A DNA stretch of 64,000 nt from Granulicella cerasi. GTDB taxonomy: Bacteria > Acidobacteriota > Terriglobia > Terriglobales > Acidobacteriaceae. The stretch spans positions 496,001-560,000 of the forward strand of contig NZ_JAGSYD010000002.1 of assembly GCF_025685575.1 (NCBI RefSeq). The letters run 5' to 3'. Every line of letters begins with the position of its first letter. Within the stretch, counting starts at the first letter, position 1. Shown in pieces: positions 16,999 to 25,691 of the stretch. The translations under genes and the position numbers were made by a program. Under the pieces are notes generated by a model. That model saw only the letters and a list, made by a program, of their open reading frames with translations. It was not told the DNA's origin and ran no database searches.

Positions 16999-18684
16999 CT
17001 ATGCGGCCTTTTTAGGGATGGAGGGCTTCTTGCCTTTTGCGGCAGCCTTGATCAGGGCAGGCTTGGTAGTGGGCGCTTTCTTAGGCTTGGCGGTCTTGAG
17101 CTGCTCGGGCGCGAAGATTTGTTCTGCTTCGGCCAACAAGTCAGGTTGATCTTCCTGCGGGATGGCCACATGGTCGGAGAGTAGAAGACGCAGAGCGAAG
17201 CTGGTGAGCTTCTCGTCTGGAGTTGCCCCGAGAACCGACGAGACGATCTGCTCGACGGACTGCTCTGTGTTCTCGTCTTCCTTGGTGTAGAAGGCCATGA
17301 CCTTGTCCAAGTAGTCGTAAGGATCGAGATGGATCAAGAGGCTGAGGATGGTTCGCAGCTGTGCCGCATTGAATGCCTCGGGAGCATTGGCAAGGATGCG
17401 CTCGAAGGTGGCCGCCCGGGCCTTGAGATGCCTCTCGCGTTGGACGCGTTCGGCTTCCCTTTCTTGCTCCAACCGCTCCACAGCGGCTTTGCGCTCTTCG
17501 CGTTTACGCGTCTCCTCGGCTTCGTACTCAGCAACACGCTGCTCATGTTCCACGATGCGTTGCGCAGCCTCCTCTTCCGTTTCCTCCTCGGGTGCGGGTG
17601 GCATAGCAGGCGCGGCGGCGATCTCCTCTTCGTCGTCGTACTCCGGCTGGTTGCTGTGAACGGAGCACTCAGGTTCTAGGCAGACCATGACGGTACGCCC
17701 GATTCCCTTCCCGAAGACGATCAGAGCGGGTTTCGCGTGAGCGCAGGGCGGCTCGGCGTCGGGGTTATCGGCGTCGGGCAGCTCGCGATAATCGTTGCGA
17801 TTGAGAGCGCCGGGGCGCTGGTCTTTGGGGTTGCGCCATGCGGTTTCGATCTGCACCAGCTCAGGCCGCGCAGCCAATTCGCGGTCGAGGTGTGCGGTGA
17901 TCTTGCCTTGGAAGCAAGCGGCATCGAGACACTGATCGCCCTGCACGTCGGCAAAGAGGCTGGTGTTGTAACCGCTGCGACGAGGGCAAGCGAAGCACGA
18001 ACCCGCAGAGGGGTTGAGGGTGGGATCGTCCTTGTCGAACGGAGCCGCCTCTAGGTCGAGATAGAGATTGCTCTGAATCCATGCGCTGAGGTGCTTGGCA
18101 GGAAGCAGATGGGCTTCTTCGTCCTTCCAGTCCTTGCGCCAGCAGTTAGCGAACGCATCCGCTTGATGCTCCTGCTGCAAGCGAGCGATGAGGTTCGCAT
18201 GGCTGGCGGTGATGCGCTCCTCCACAAACGCCTTCGCCACTTCGGGGATGAGTTGCAGTAGAGATAACCGCGCATAGATGTGGCTCGCACTCTTGCCGGA
18301 CTTCAAGGCAATCGCGGCCACATCATAGCCGGGCATATCGAGAAGACGCTGGAAGCCCTGCGCTTCTTCATAAGGATGAACATCTTCGCGCTGCGAGTTC
18401 TCGACTAACTGCCATTCGACGGCTTGCGCGTCGTTGAGTTCGACAACACGCGCCGGGATGGAGAACTGTTCGGCGATCACGGAAGCGCGGAAGCGACGCG
18501 CACCGGCGACCACTTCAAACCGATTGGCGTGAGGGCGAACGACGATGGGTTGAATCACGCCATTCATGATGATCGACGTAGCAAGCTCGTCGAGCTTGGT
18601 TGCGTCGAAGGTCTGGCGCGGGTTGGTGGTGGACTCGTCGATGTGATCGATGGCGATGAATTGGAACGGGCTGCTGTCTTGCAT
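16999..18684 (-). CDS. ParB/Spo0J-family partition-like protein of a mobile element
   Basis: 561 residues from ATG 18684, chosen for AAGGAGGGC upstream; the longer frame to 18897 lacks a ribosome site and overlaps the next gene. The ParB N-terminal domain (about 8-100) has NPRQTFDATKLDELATSI, GVIQPIVVRPH and VVAGARRFRASV. A KorB-like helix-turn-helix region follows (ALKSGKSASHIYARLSLLQL). At about 190-235 a cysteine cluster (GSCFACPRRSG ... GDQCLDAACFQGK) probably binds zinc, as in PRTRC/ICE-type ParB proteins. A long charged coiled coil (about 340-420) and a lysine-rich tail (KPKKAPTTKPALIKAAAKGK) end the protein. It probably binds DNA for maintenance or regulation of an integrative or plasmid element. 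It lies after the DUF6908-like and ArdC-like genes on the same strand. Confidence 0.85.
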   Translation of the reverse strand: MQDSSPFQFIAIDHIDESTTNPRQTFDATKLDELATSIIMNGVIQPIVVRPHANRFEVVAGARRFRASVIAEQFSIPARVVELNDAQAVEWQLVENSQREDVHPYEEAQGFQRLLDMPGYDVAAIALKSGKSASHIYARLSLLQLIPEVAKAFVEERITASHANLIARLQQEHQADAFANCWRKDWKDEEAHLLPAKHLSAWIQSNLYLDLEAAPFDKDDPTLNPSAGSCFACPRRSGYNTSLFADVQGDQCLDAACFQGKITAHLDRELAARPELVQIETAWRNPKDQRPGALNRNDYRELPDADNPDAEPPCAHAKPALIVFGKGIGRTVMVCLEPECSVHSNQPEYDDEEEIAAAPAMPPAPEEETEEEAAQRIVEHEQRVAEYEAEETRKREERKAAVERLEQEREAERVQRERHLKARAATFERILANAPEAFNAAQLRTILSLLIHLDPYDYLDKVMAFYTKEDENTEQSVEQIVSSVLGATPDEKLTSFALRLLLSDHVAIPQEDQPDLLAEAEQIFAPEQLKTAKPKKAPTTKPALIKAAAKGKKPSIPKKAA

Positions 18685-18766
18685 GATGCCCTCCTTGGGC
18701 TGATGACGATGGACGTGGTGAAGCGAACACGCTGCCTTGTCTTCGCTCCAGTGGATGGAGGAAGGT

Positions 18767-19183
18767 TTAGGCGATCTTGGCTTGCTGCTGCTGGAAAGCC
18801 TCGAAGAAGCGTTGCTGGCGCAGGTTCTTGTCCCACAGCTTGGCGAAGGCCTCGTGTTGTTCGTGAAGCTGCGCGTGATAGCAGTAGTTGCCGTCACGAA
18901 TGAAGCGGCTCCATTGCTCTATGCCGATGTAGTCGTTGCGCCAATAGAAGGGGTTGAGATGAGCGCCACCAGCGAAGCCGAGTTCAAAACACATCTCGGG
19001 GTCGCGCATGGCATCGCCGTTCTGTTTGCCGTAGTGGGTCACGGAGACGGCGGGAAGGCCACAAGGGCCGCACTCATCCATCGCCTCGATCACCAAGGGA
19101 AGATAGGGCTGATTGTCGATTTGGATATGGAGGCCGTGGTTCCAGCCTCCTACAGCTTCGAGGATGTCGAGAAGGATTCGCAT
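18767..19183 (-). CDS. DUF6908-like protein of mobile elements
   Basis: 138 residues. The segments LPLVIEAMDECGPCGLPAVSVTHY and QNGDAMRDPEMCFEL match what I recall of the DUF6908 family, which is found beside ArdC and ParB genes on plasmids and integrative elements; the function is unknown. Its ATG (19183-19181) overlaps the stop of the ArdC-like gene as TAATG, which implies translational coupling. Aromatic and histidine residues are frequent in the C-terminal part (NPFYWRNDYIGIEQW). Family assignment from memory is moderate. Confidence 0.65.
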   Translation of the reverse strand: MRILLDILEAVGGWNHGLHIQIDNQPYLPLVIEAMDECGPCGLPAVSVTHYGKQNGDAMRDPEMCFELGFAGGAHLNPFYWRNDYIGIEQWSRFIRDGNYCYHAQLHEQHEAFAKLWDKNLRQQRFFEAFQQQQAKIA

Positions 19184-20091
19184 TAGGCCGCCTCCTCGAG
19201 TTCGGAGTCAGCCGGTTGCTGTTCTTCTTGCGGGTCGCCGTTGGGAGTCTCCAACGCAGCGAGGATGACCGCCGAGGTCTGCTGAATCACTTCCAAGCTC
19301 TCGGCCAGCAGTGAAGCATTGCCCTGGTAAAGCTGGATGTAATCTGAGGAGGCGTTGCCATTCACCAAGCCGACAGCTTTCCCGACCACGAAGGCCACGG
19401 CCTCGGCTTCGAGTTCGCGAGTGGTCTTGGTGGTGGAGGTGCGGCGTTCCGCTTTGTGGAGAAGTTCGTGCGCCGTCTCATGCACGAGCGTCGCGAACTC
19501 TTCGGCCTTCGATTGACCGGGGAGGATGGCGATACGACCGCCGTAGCTCATACCGAGTGCGGGTGCGATCTTTTCGTTGTAGATAAGCTGAATGCCCTTG
19601 CCCTTCACGAAAGCGGCCAGAAGTTCGATGTTTTCGCCGGGGTCGCCAGACACTTCATTCAGGCTCGGCAAGTCCACACCGTTGGTCTGCGAGATATCGA
19701 AGACATAGGTATTGCGGAAACCAAGCAAAGCGCGTTCGTTCTGCTTGCTGGCATCAGTGGTCGCATCGGTGTCCTTCTTACGGCGGAGGCCGACGATGGG
19801 AGCGAGAATGCGAATGCCCTTGGCTCCAGCGTTGACGGAACGTCCGAGGTTCTTCCACGTCCAGAAGCCAGCTACACGCGTGGCTGTGGGCATCTGCCGC
19901 GCGATCTCCAAGACGTTGCCAAAGCTGTAGCGATGAAAACGACTCATAGCGGTGAGGTAATTGGTGAGGGCGTCGGACTTCCCTGCCTCCAGCTGCTCGA
20001 TGAGGAGCTTGATGTTGGCGGCGATGAGTTCCTGTTTCGTGAGGGGCTTCTTGCTGTCGTTAAGGGCGGCTGCGATGGTGGTGCTGTTCAT
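19183..20091 (-). CDS. ArdC-like antirestriction protein (ssDNA-binding + zinc peptidase-like)
   Basis: 302 residues from ATG 20091, preceded by AAGGAGAG. The N-terminal ArdC domain (about 10-135) has NIKLLIEQLEAGKSDALTNYL, YSFGNVLEIARQ and VAGFWTWKNLGRSVNAGAKG, the latter typical of ArdC/TraC-primase single-stranded-DNA-binding folds. The C-terminal half has a zincin-like HExxH motif in HETAHELLH with a downstream glutamate-rich helix (RELEAEAVAFVVG). ArdC proteins protect incoming conjugative DNA from host restriction. The gene heads the ArdC - DUF6908 - ParB operon, and two adjacent palindromes lie in its leader. A degraded second copy of this locus is at 59.1-59.4 kb. Confidence 0.85.
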   Translation of the reverse strand: MNSTTIAAALNDSKKPLTKQELIAANIKLLIEQLEAGKSDALTNYLTAMSRFHRYSFGNVLEIARQMPTATRVAGFWTWKNLGRSVNAGAKGIRILAPIVGLRRKKDTDATTDASKQNERALLGFRNTYVFDISQTNGVDLPSLNEVSGDPGENIELLAAFVKGKGIQLIYNEKIAPALGMSYGGRIAILPGQSKAEEFATLVHETAHELLHKAERRTSTTKTTRELEAEAVAFVVGKAVGLVNGNASSDYIQLYQGNASLLAESLEVIQQTSAVILAALETPNGDPQEEQQPADSELEEAA

Positions 20092-20118
20092 GATGTCTCT
20101 CCTTGTCGGCCTTGGCTT

Positions 20119-20161
20119 TTGCACTTCCGCGTTGAAACGCGGCATGTACATGCCGAACGCC
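20119..20161 (-). promoter_or_regulatory. conserved leader element with two palindromes upstream of ardC
   Basis: CGCGTT-GA-AACGCG (20128-20141) abuts the perfect 14-bp palindrome GGCATGTACATGCC (20141-20154), 37-63 bases upstream of the ArdC start. The same 43-base segment, with one mismatch, recurs at 59361-59403 ahead of the degraded ArdC copy. It could be an operator or an mRNA-level control site. It also lies in an open frame continuous with ArdC (MYMPRFNAEVQ), so a longer protein cannot be excluded. Confidence 0.5.
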
Positions 20162-20458
20162 ACCTGGCGAAGGCGGGGGTAGCAAGGCGCAAGGGGAGGG
20201 GTATCTCCCACCCTTGGAGAGCAAGCGCAGCTGAAACGGAAAGGGCGAAGCGCAGCGGAGGTCTGCACAAGCGAAGCGCGGAAGACTGCGGGAAACCCCT
20301 TGCGCCGCGCGATTGGGGCAGCGCCCCTTAGGGAGGTTTGGTTTCCGCATCTGTGCGCTCGAGCGCACAGGAACTAGGGAGGGCGTTGCGGGAAGGAACA
20401 TCCCGCTGAGGAGGGTGGCAAAGAGCGTGAAGCGATCGTAGCCAGGGAGGAGACACCT
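20162..20458. other. GC-rich intergenic sequence upstream of ardC
   Basis: About 300 bases without a convincing gene. It contains GAAGCG repeats and a GCGCTCGAGCGC palindrome near 20357. Parts (AAACGGAAAGG, and TTTGGTTTCCGCAT near 20338) recur in the 59.4-59.6 kb copy. Confidence 0.4.
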
Positions 20459-21048
20459 GTGCGACTTGAAGCTGTTTGAGTGATTGTTCAACAGAAAGGA
20501 GTGAGCTGAACTTGCGGTTCCGTCCGCAGTAGCCTATCGATATCGGCGTAGCTGGTAACGGCTGGGTCGAAAGCTGTCGAGACATTGTGCCTCTGTCGTT
20601 CTGACAAGGAGAATGCAGTGAGGTGTTCTCTACCACTGCCAGCGTCAAGGTGGTGGGAGCGCTAGGCAATGTGAATCGCCGTAGGCGCCGTACCTCCAAA
20701 GAGCCAAACACGCTGTCAGGCTCTAGCCAAAAGGCACGCAGCCGGATGCATCCACCGGAAGGTATGGAGGCACACGGACATAAAGGCTGCCGGTGTAAAG
20801 GCGGGGGCAGATGTCATTCGTGTCACTCAAACGGAACAAGGTAAGCCCGATCCTCCGCCTCTTCGGAGGCAGGTGTCGCCGCAAGGCACGCTGATGGAGC
20901 AGCGGGTAAAGGATGCTGGAGAAAGCGAACGCCGCTCTGTAATGGAGCGGATAGTGGTTGAAAGATCACCCTGCGGCGAAAGCAGGCAGACTTCCAGTTG
21001 GTTCGTAGTTGACGAGAGAACTTACAGAATCTTCGCAGGAGGAAATCG
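20459..21048 (+). mobile_element. group II intron, 5' fragment without its reverse transcriptase
   Basis: The segment opens with GTGCGACTTGAAG, matching the conserved GUGYG intron 5' end. It continues with long foldable domain-I-type sequence, including GGAACAAGGTAAGCCCG and GTAATGGAGCGG-type blocks that I recognise from bacterial group II introns upstream of the maturase gene. It ends in a strong ribosome site (GCAGGAGGAAATCGCAA) followed by ATG, where the intron-encoded reverse transcriptase should begin. Instead the sequence becomes an alpha/beta hydrolase fragment. No reverse transcriptase, domain V or 3' end is seen. The class assignment is from memory and needs a covariance search. Confidence 0.55.
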
Positions 21049-21793
21049 CAAATGAGTTCGGATGATTGGGACGCCCAGATGCTCTTTTTCATGGGACAGG
21101 GTTTCCGTGTCATCGCGCATGATCGCCGCGGCCATGGACGTTCCGCCCAGGTCTGGGATGGACACGACATCGACCACTATGCCGACGATGTGGCGGCAGT
21201 CGTGAACGAGTTGGGCGTCCAGGGAGCCATCCACGTTGGACACTCGACGGGCGAGGCGAGGTCGTTCGCTACATTGCGCGACATGGAGAAGACCGGGTTT
21301 CCAAGGCCGCGCTTATCAGTGCCGTTCCGCCTTTAATGGTGAAGACAGAATCAAATACCGAGGGACTCCGAAGACCGTCTTCGATGACTTCCAGGCGAAA
21401 CTCGCAGCGAATCGTGCGCAGTTCTATCATGATGTTCCCGCCGGACCGTTCTACGGGTTCAACAAGCTGCTCACCAGGTCGTCGGAGCCAGTCATCCTCA
21501 ACTGGTGGCGCCAAGGGATGATGGGCAGCGCCAAGGCCCATTACGACGGGATCGTGGCCTTTCTCCCAAACTGACTTTACGGAAGATCTGAGGCAGATTA
21601 CGATTCCGGTGCTTGTCATGCACAGCAAGGCTGACCAGATCGTGCCCTATGATGCTTCGGGACCACGTTCGGCGGAACTGCTTCGCAACGGCAAGCTGAT
21701 TACCTACGACGATTTCCCCATGGGATGCCCACCACTGAGGCCGAAACGATCAACGCAGATTTGCTGGCGTTTATCCAAGGGTCGAGTCGTTAG
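21049..21793 (+). pseudogene. alpha/beta hydrolase (non-heme chloroperoxidase-like), truncated and frameshifted
   Basis: Three frames together read as a chloroperoxidase-type alpha/beta hydrolase. From 21052: [29 protein letters not shown] and the nucleophile elbow GHSTG. After a shift near 21255: [23 protein letters not shown] and GPFYGFN. After a second shift near 21570: ITIPVLVMHSKADQIVPYD (catalytic Asp region), then a last shift and a C-terminus ending QGSSR. The first 25 or so residues, with the HGWP oxyanion region, are missing at the junction with the group II intron fragment. Translation would start from the intron's ribosome site. It is not functional as it stands. Confidence 0.8.
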
Positions 21794-21946
21794 CGGGCGA
21801 ACGCGAATTGCCGACTTGAGACCGATGCCGCACTATTGCGTCATGGGTTTTGAATCAACGAATTCGCTTGCCGAACCAACCTGAGTGTTGCGTGTCCTCA
21901 TGAGCCGACTACAATGACCCAGAAGCCACTTTCGGAGGAGAGATTC

Positions 21947-22372
21947 ATGTCGAGTCCTGTCAAGACACTTCTACTGGTCGAAGATGATCCTGATCATGAA
22001 CTGCTTGCGATTCGTGCTCTGAAGAAATCGCAGCTGGCAGAGGAGATCCGAGTGGCCCGCGATGGCGAAGAAGCCATGGAAGCGCTCTGTGGGAACGATT
22101 CGGTCCGCCCCCAAGTGGTGCTTCTGGACTTGAAGCTTCCAAAGATCGATGGCCTGGAGGTGTTAAGGCGTATTCGGTCAACAGAGGCAACAGCCACGCT
22201 TCCGGTGGTGGTGCTGACTTCCTCGGATGAAGAATCGGATGTTGTAGGCAGCTATCGTTTGGGTGTGAACAGTTACATTCGAAAGCCGGTGGACTACACA
22301 AGTTTTGCCGAAGCAGCGCGGCAGATCGGCGCTTATTGGATGACGCTGAATGAAGCTCCAAAGCAGAACTGA
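21947..22372 (+). CDS. Rcp1-type single-domain response regulator
   Basis: 141 residues from ATG 21947, chosen because GGAGGAGAG lies 5-6 nt upstream; the frame opens earlier at 21914 without a site. A receiver domain fills the protein: acidic pair in LLLVEDDPDHELL, phospho-acceptor Asp in VLLDLKLPKIDG, Thr/Ser in VVLTSSDEESD and Lys in SYIRKPVDYTSF. The asparagine/arginine features and length match the Rcp1-like group that partners with hybrid or phytochrome kinases. It has no output domain, so it works by protein contact. No cognate kinase is adjacent; the nearest kinase gene, at 25.7 kb, is frameshifted. Confidence 0.92.
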   Translation: MSSPVKTLLLVEDDPDHELLAIRALKKSQLAEEIRVARDGEEAMEALCGNDSVRPQVVLLDLKLPKIDGLEVLRRIRSTEATATLPVVVLTSSDEESDVVGSYRLGVNSYIRKPVDYTSFAEAARQIGAYWMTLNEAPKQN

Positions 22373-22766
22373 ACGTTGACCTCCGATACGTCGCTGAAGG
22401 CGAAGCTGCATCTGAGGGTGTTACCTCAGCAAACTGTTTGGTTCGCACATACGCTCGGCTCTAGGAGGAGCCGTCTATTCATGTGCCACTCAGGCGTCGT
22501 GTACCCGTAGGAATCGCCCGGGTATAGCAACAGATGTGAGGAAGCCTCCTCTGGCTGTTCCAATGCTGTAGACCTTTGCCGCTGGCCCATTCCCACCGCA
22601 AATCAGTCCTAATCGCTGCGATCTATCTAGCCAGAATGAATTCTTCCCCTCCCAGAACGAGGCGACGGGCGGGTCACGTCACAAAACAACGCCAACCCAA
22701 CTTCAGTGCCCGCAATCAAAGCAATCTGTAACCCCGTTAACAATTCAACTGCGGGTTGGAGTCTCC
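22373..22766. other. intergenic region before pyrophosphatase gene
   Basis: About 390 bases with no gene that I can support. A GTTAAC box and AT-richer sequence at about 22690-22750 probably hold the pyrophosphatase promoter; no clear -35/-10 pair was found. Confidence 0.4.
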
Positions 22767-23300
22767 ATGAAATCTCTCGCGTCACCTACGAAGCTCAAGC
22801 CAATCACGAGAGATGACCTCCTGCAGGTCGTTATCGAAACCCCAGCCGGAAGCCGCAACAAGTTCGCGTTCGATCCGGACCAGGGAATCTTCGCGCTGAA
22901 GAAAGTTATGCCTGCTGGGATGAGCTTCCCGTATGACTTCGGATTTCTTCCGCAGACACTCGCCCCCGATGGCGATTCCATCGACGTGCTGCTTCTGATG
23001 GATGAGCCCGCGTTCCCGGGCTGCCTGGTTCCATCTCGGCTTGTGGGGGTCATCGAGGGAGAACAACTTGATGGGAAGAAGAAGATCAGGAACGATCGCC
23101 TTGTCGCGGTTGCCGATGCAAACCATATGTATGCGAACATCCGGAGGCTTAGAGATTTGCCGCCGAAATGGATTAAGGAACTCGAGGTCTTCTTCGTCAA
23201 CTACCACAACCTCGAAGGAAAGAAGTACAAGTTGCTTGGCTGCAAGGACGCGGAGGCTGCGACTGCGCTGATCAAGAAAGCGGAGAAGAACGCGAAGTAG
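22767..23300 (+). CDS. ppa: inorganic pyrophosphatase, family I
   Basis: 177 residues, the usual length of bacterial soluble pyrophosphatase. It hydrolyses PPi to phosphate with Mg2+ and so drives biosynthetic reactions in the cytoplasm. Seen features are GSRNKFAFDPDQGIFALKKV (active-site Lys), FPYDFGFLPQT, and the metal-binding DGDSIDVLLLMDEP block with its three Asp. Also present are EGEQLDGKKKIRNDRLVAV and a C-terminal helix (EVFFVNYHNLEGKKYKLLG). The start ATG 22767 has GGTTGGAGT upstream. It is followed after 9 bases by a DUF3147 membrane protein gene and then another, so the three form one operon. The lineage is an alternative, divergent branch, since the signature spacing differs a little from E. 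coli Ppa. Confidence 0.9.
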   Translation: MKSLASPTKLKPITRDDLLQVVIETPAGSRNKFAFDPDQGIFALKKVMPAGMSFPYDFGFLPQTLAPDGDSIDVLLLMDEPAFPGCLVPSRLVGVIEGEQLDGKKKIRNDRLVAVADANHMYANIRRLRDLPPKWIKELEVFFVNYHNLEGKKYKLLGCKDAEAATALIKKAEKNAK

Positions 23301-23309
23301 GGCCGACGC

Positions 23310-23657
23310 ATGTCTGACATCCTGATTCGATTCCTCGTCGGAGGATTGCTCGTAAGCTGTTTCTCCACTCTCGCCGACATCCTCCGACCAAAGAGCTTTG
23401 CTGGCCTTCTGGGTGCTGCCCCCTCGGTGGCGCTCGCAACGCTCGCCTTAACCATTCACCATGACGGAAAGATCTACGCCGCCATGGAAGCTCGCTCCAT
23501 GCTTGGCGGTGCAGCGGGGTTCCTCGTCTACGCGCTGGGCGTGAGCTGGTTGCTGCGGCGCTATCGCCCGTCTGCTCTCAGTGCCGCGGTGAGCATGATG
23601 CCGTTCTGGTTCGTTGTTTTTCTCGGACTCTGGTACGCCCTCGGTGCTACCCGATGA
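23310..23657 (+). CDS. DUF3147 family membrane protein
   Basis: 115 residues with about four hydrophobic helices (LIRFLVGGLLVSCFSTLADI, FAGLLGAAPSVALATLALTI, LGGAAGFLVYALGVSWLL, MMPFWFVVFLGLWYALG). It matches DUF3147, small inner-membrane proteins of unknown function in Acidobacteriota and Proteobacteria. The start lies 9 bases after the pyrophosphatase stop, and its own stop overlaps the next start. A charged RRYRP stretch lies in a cytoplasmic loop. Confidence 0.8.
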   Translation: MSDILIRFLVGGLLVSCFSTLADILRPKSFAGLLGAAPSVALATLALTIHHDGKIYAAMEARSMLGGAAGFLVYALGVSWLLRRYRPSALSAAVSMMPFWFVVFLGLWYALGATR

Positions 23658-24073
23658 GAAAGATTGGATTTAGCTTTTCCTCGCTCAAGGAAACTCGTTT
23701 CCATGAATACGTCGCGCGCTTCTTCTTCGGTGGAGTTTGTACTGCGCTCGCCGGAATCATCGCACGGCGGTATGGTCCGGTTCTGGGAGGCCTATTTCTT
23801 GCCTTTCCAGCCATCTTCCCGGCGAGCGCGACGATGATCGAGAACAACGAGAAGCGACGGAAGCAGGAGATTGGCGCAGATGGAACCCAGAGAGGCCGCA
23901 TCGCTGCGAGCATCGACGCTTCAGGCGCTTCGCTCGGTTGTTTTGGGCTGGCCGCTTTCGGGCTCGTTCTCTGGCAATTCATTCCCCAGCACAATGCGCT
24001 AGCCACTGTCATGCTCGCGTTCGCAAGCTGGACGGTGGTTTCCTATCTTCTGTGGGCTTTCCGAAAAGGCTGA
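23654..24073 (+). CDS. DUF3147 family membrane protein, second copy
   Basis: 139 residues with four predicted helices (FFFGGVCTALAGIIA, GGLFLAFPAIFPASATMI, LGCFGLAAFGLVLW, VMLAFASWTVVSYLLWAF) and a hydrophilic lysine/arginine-rich loop (ENNEKRRKQEIG). It belongs to the same DUF3147 group as its neighbour, but the sequences differ considerably. The ATGA overlap with the upstream stop indicates translational coupling and suggests that the two act as a heteromeric membrane pair (inference). No catalytic motif is visible. Confidence 0.78.
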   Translation: MRKIGFSFSSLKETRFHEYVARFFFGGVCTALAGIIARRYGPVLGGLFLAFPAIFPASATMIENNEKRRKQEIGADGTQRGRIAASIDASGASLGCFGLAAFGLVLWQFIPQHNALATVMLAFASWTVVSYLLWAFRKG

Positions 24074-24166
24074 AACGAGTACGTCACCGTCGAACAGGTG
24101 ATCGTAAACGATGCGAACTGCATATTTAGCTAGAATCAAGCTTCACAAGACAGTGAAGCCCAAACC

Positions 24167-25341
24167 ATGCTTTTCAGTTCCGGAACAGATGAATTTCCCG
24201 CCGCGGCCCTCCGTCATATCCGAGAAAAGGTCAAAGAGATCACCATCGAAGTAGCGGAACCACGGGCAGAAGAAGTAGACCGGCTTGGTATCTGGCCGGA
24301 GCACACGATGCAGGCGTTGGCGGCAGCGGGCCTGCTGGGTTTACACGTTTCGGAACGACTTGGGGACTGGGACAAGGGCTACAGGGCCTAATCGCGGCAA
24401 CCGAAGTTTCAGCGCAAGGGTGCTCCTCGTCCTCAATGTGCTTCGGAATGCATTGCGTGGGCACAGCGGTAATCGCTGCCAAGGCTACGAAAGAGCAAGT
24501 GGATCGTTACCTGGTTCCCATAGCCGCAGGCCAGCATATAACGACACTTGCCCTTTCCGAGACGGGCAGCGGCGTCATTCTTATCTTCCTCAGATGGAAT
24601 TCAGGATCGCCGAGCGGGGCTACAAGCTATTTGGGACGAAGCAATTTGTCACAAACGCCGGACATGGCCGACTCCTATGTGATTTCCTGTATTGAGGCGA
24701 CTCAGAGCTAGCGAGTGGCGAATTCAGCTGCGTCGTCGCCGACAGCGATGCGGCCGGAATCGAGGTGCTTGGCCAGTGGGAAGGCTTTGGAATGCGTGGC
24801 AACGCCTCCCGGCCGATTTGGTTTGACGGTGTGCATGTGGGCGCCTCGCAATGCTCGGCGACACCGGCGCTCAAATCAGGTACGTGTTTCAGGTGGTGGC
24901 CCCATATTTTCTTACGGCGATGGCGCAACCTACTGGGAATCGCAGAGGCCGCATTCGATATCGCTGTTGTCCACGTGAAAACGCGTTCCTACGATTCCCT
25001 TGGGGAAAGCCTCAGCGACGCTCCCGTCATTCGCCATCAAACTGATGAGATGTGGGCAAGGTTGAGCAGGCAAGACAACTGGTGTATCGGGCGGCGCGGC
25101 TGGGTGACCAGGCGATCCCGGCGGCCCTGTGCCAATTCTGATGAGCAAGGCCGTAGCTGGTGACGCAGCCGTTTCCGTTGCGAATGAGGCGATAAGTCTC
25201 TGCGGGGGCCGGGGTTACCGTGAAAACGGCAAACTGGCGCGCCTGCTGCGTGATGCAAGAGCGAGTCACGTGATGGCACCCACAACGAATTTGCTCAAGC
25301 TTTGGGCAGGAAAGGCGCTGCTTGGACTGCCACTTCTCTAA
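24167..25341 (+). pseudogene. acyl-CoA dehydrogenase, multiply frameshifted
   Basis: The pieces in successive frames read as one acyl-CoA dehydrogenase (FAD-dependent alpha,beta-desaturation of acyl-CoA). The N-terminal helical part (EEVDRLGIWPEHTMQALAAAG) ends in a stop at 24391. It is followed by the middle domain (SSSMCFGMHCVGTAVI, TTLALSETGSG, GYKLFGTKQFVTNAG, SDAAGIEVLGQWEGFGMRG) and the C-terminal domain (YLGIAEAAFDIA-like segment, SVANEAISLCGGRGY, LLRDARASHVMAPTTNLLKLW). At least four frameshifts or stops separate them. The near-complete length shows that decay is recent. A lone start at 24167 has no strong ribosome site. Neighbours give no pathway clue. Confidence 0.82.
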
Positions 25342-25691
25342 TGGGTCAAATTGTTCCCATCCCGTCACCGAGCGCTTCGCCAGGAGAAAAGGCTCGATTC
25401 TGTCGCTCGAACCTGGGACTTGCTCGAACTCCTTTCAGCCTAGATTGAACGAATTTGCTCGACGCGTCGGCGCGGAGGTTCGTGTTTGTGTGGGGCTTTC
25501 CGACTGGCGAGTATCGTTTCCTCCAGCGAGGAGGGTTTCAGTCTTGCGTTTCTTTCCCCTACTTTCCGCATGTTGCCGACTCGGCAAGAGCGCTCCATAC
25601 GGCCTCTCCGCCAACGCAAATCCTCTTTCTTTGTTTCACGGCCGATGAGGATAAGCTTCAATCCGAACTCGGTCCACTTCCTCGGATCGGC
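25342..25691. other. region upstream of the PAS-histidine kinase remnant
   Basis: 350 bases with open but unremarkable frames. The kinase frame remains open back to 25455, but the residues there do not look like a domain. No other gene was recognised. Confidence 0.3.

Noticed and set aside
20328-20711. 127-codon minus-strand frame upstream of ardC
   Set aside because: It runs antisense through the group II intron fragment, has no recognisable motif and a shadow-like composition.
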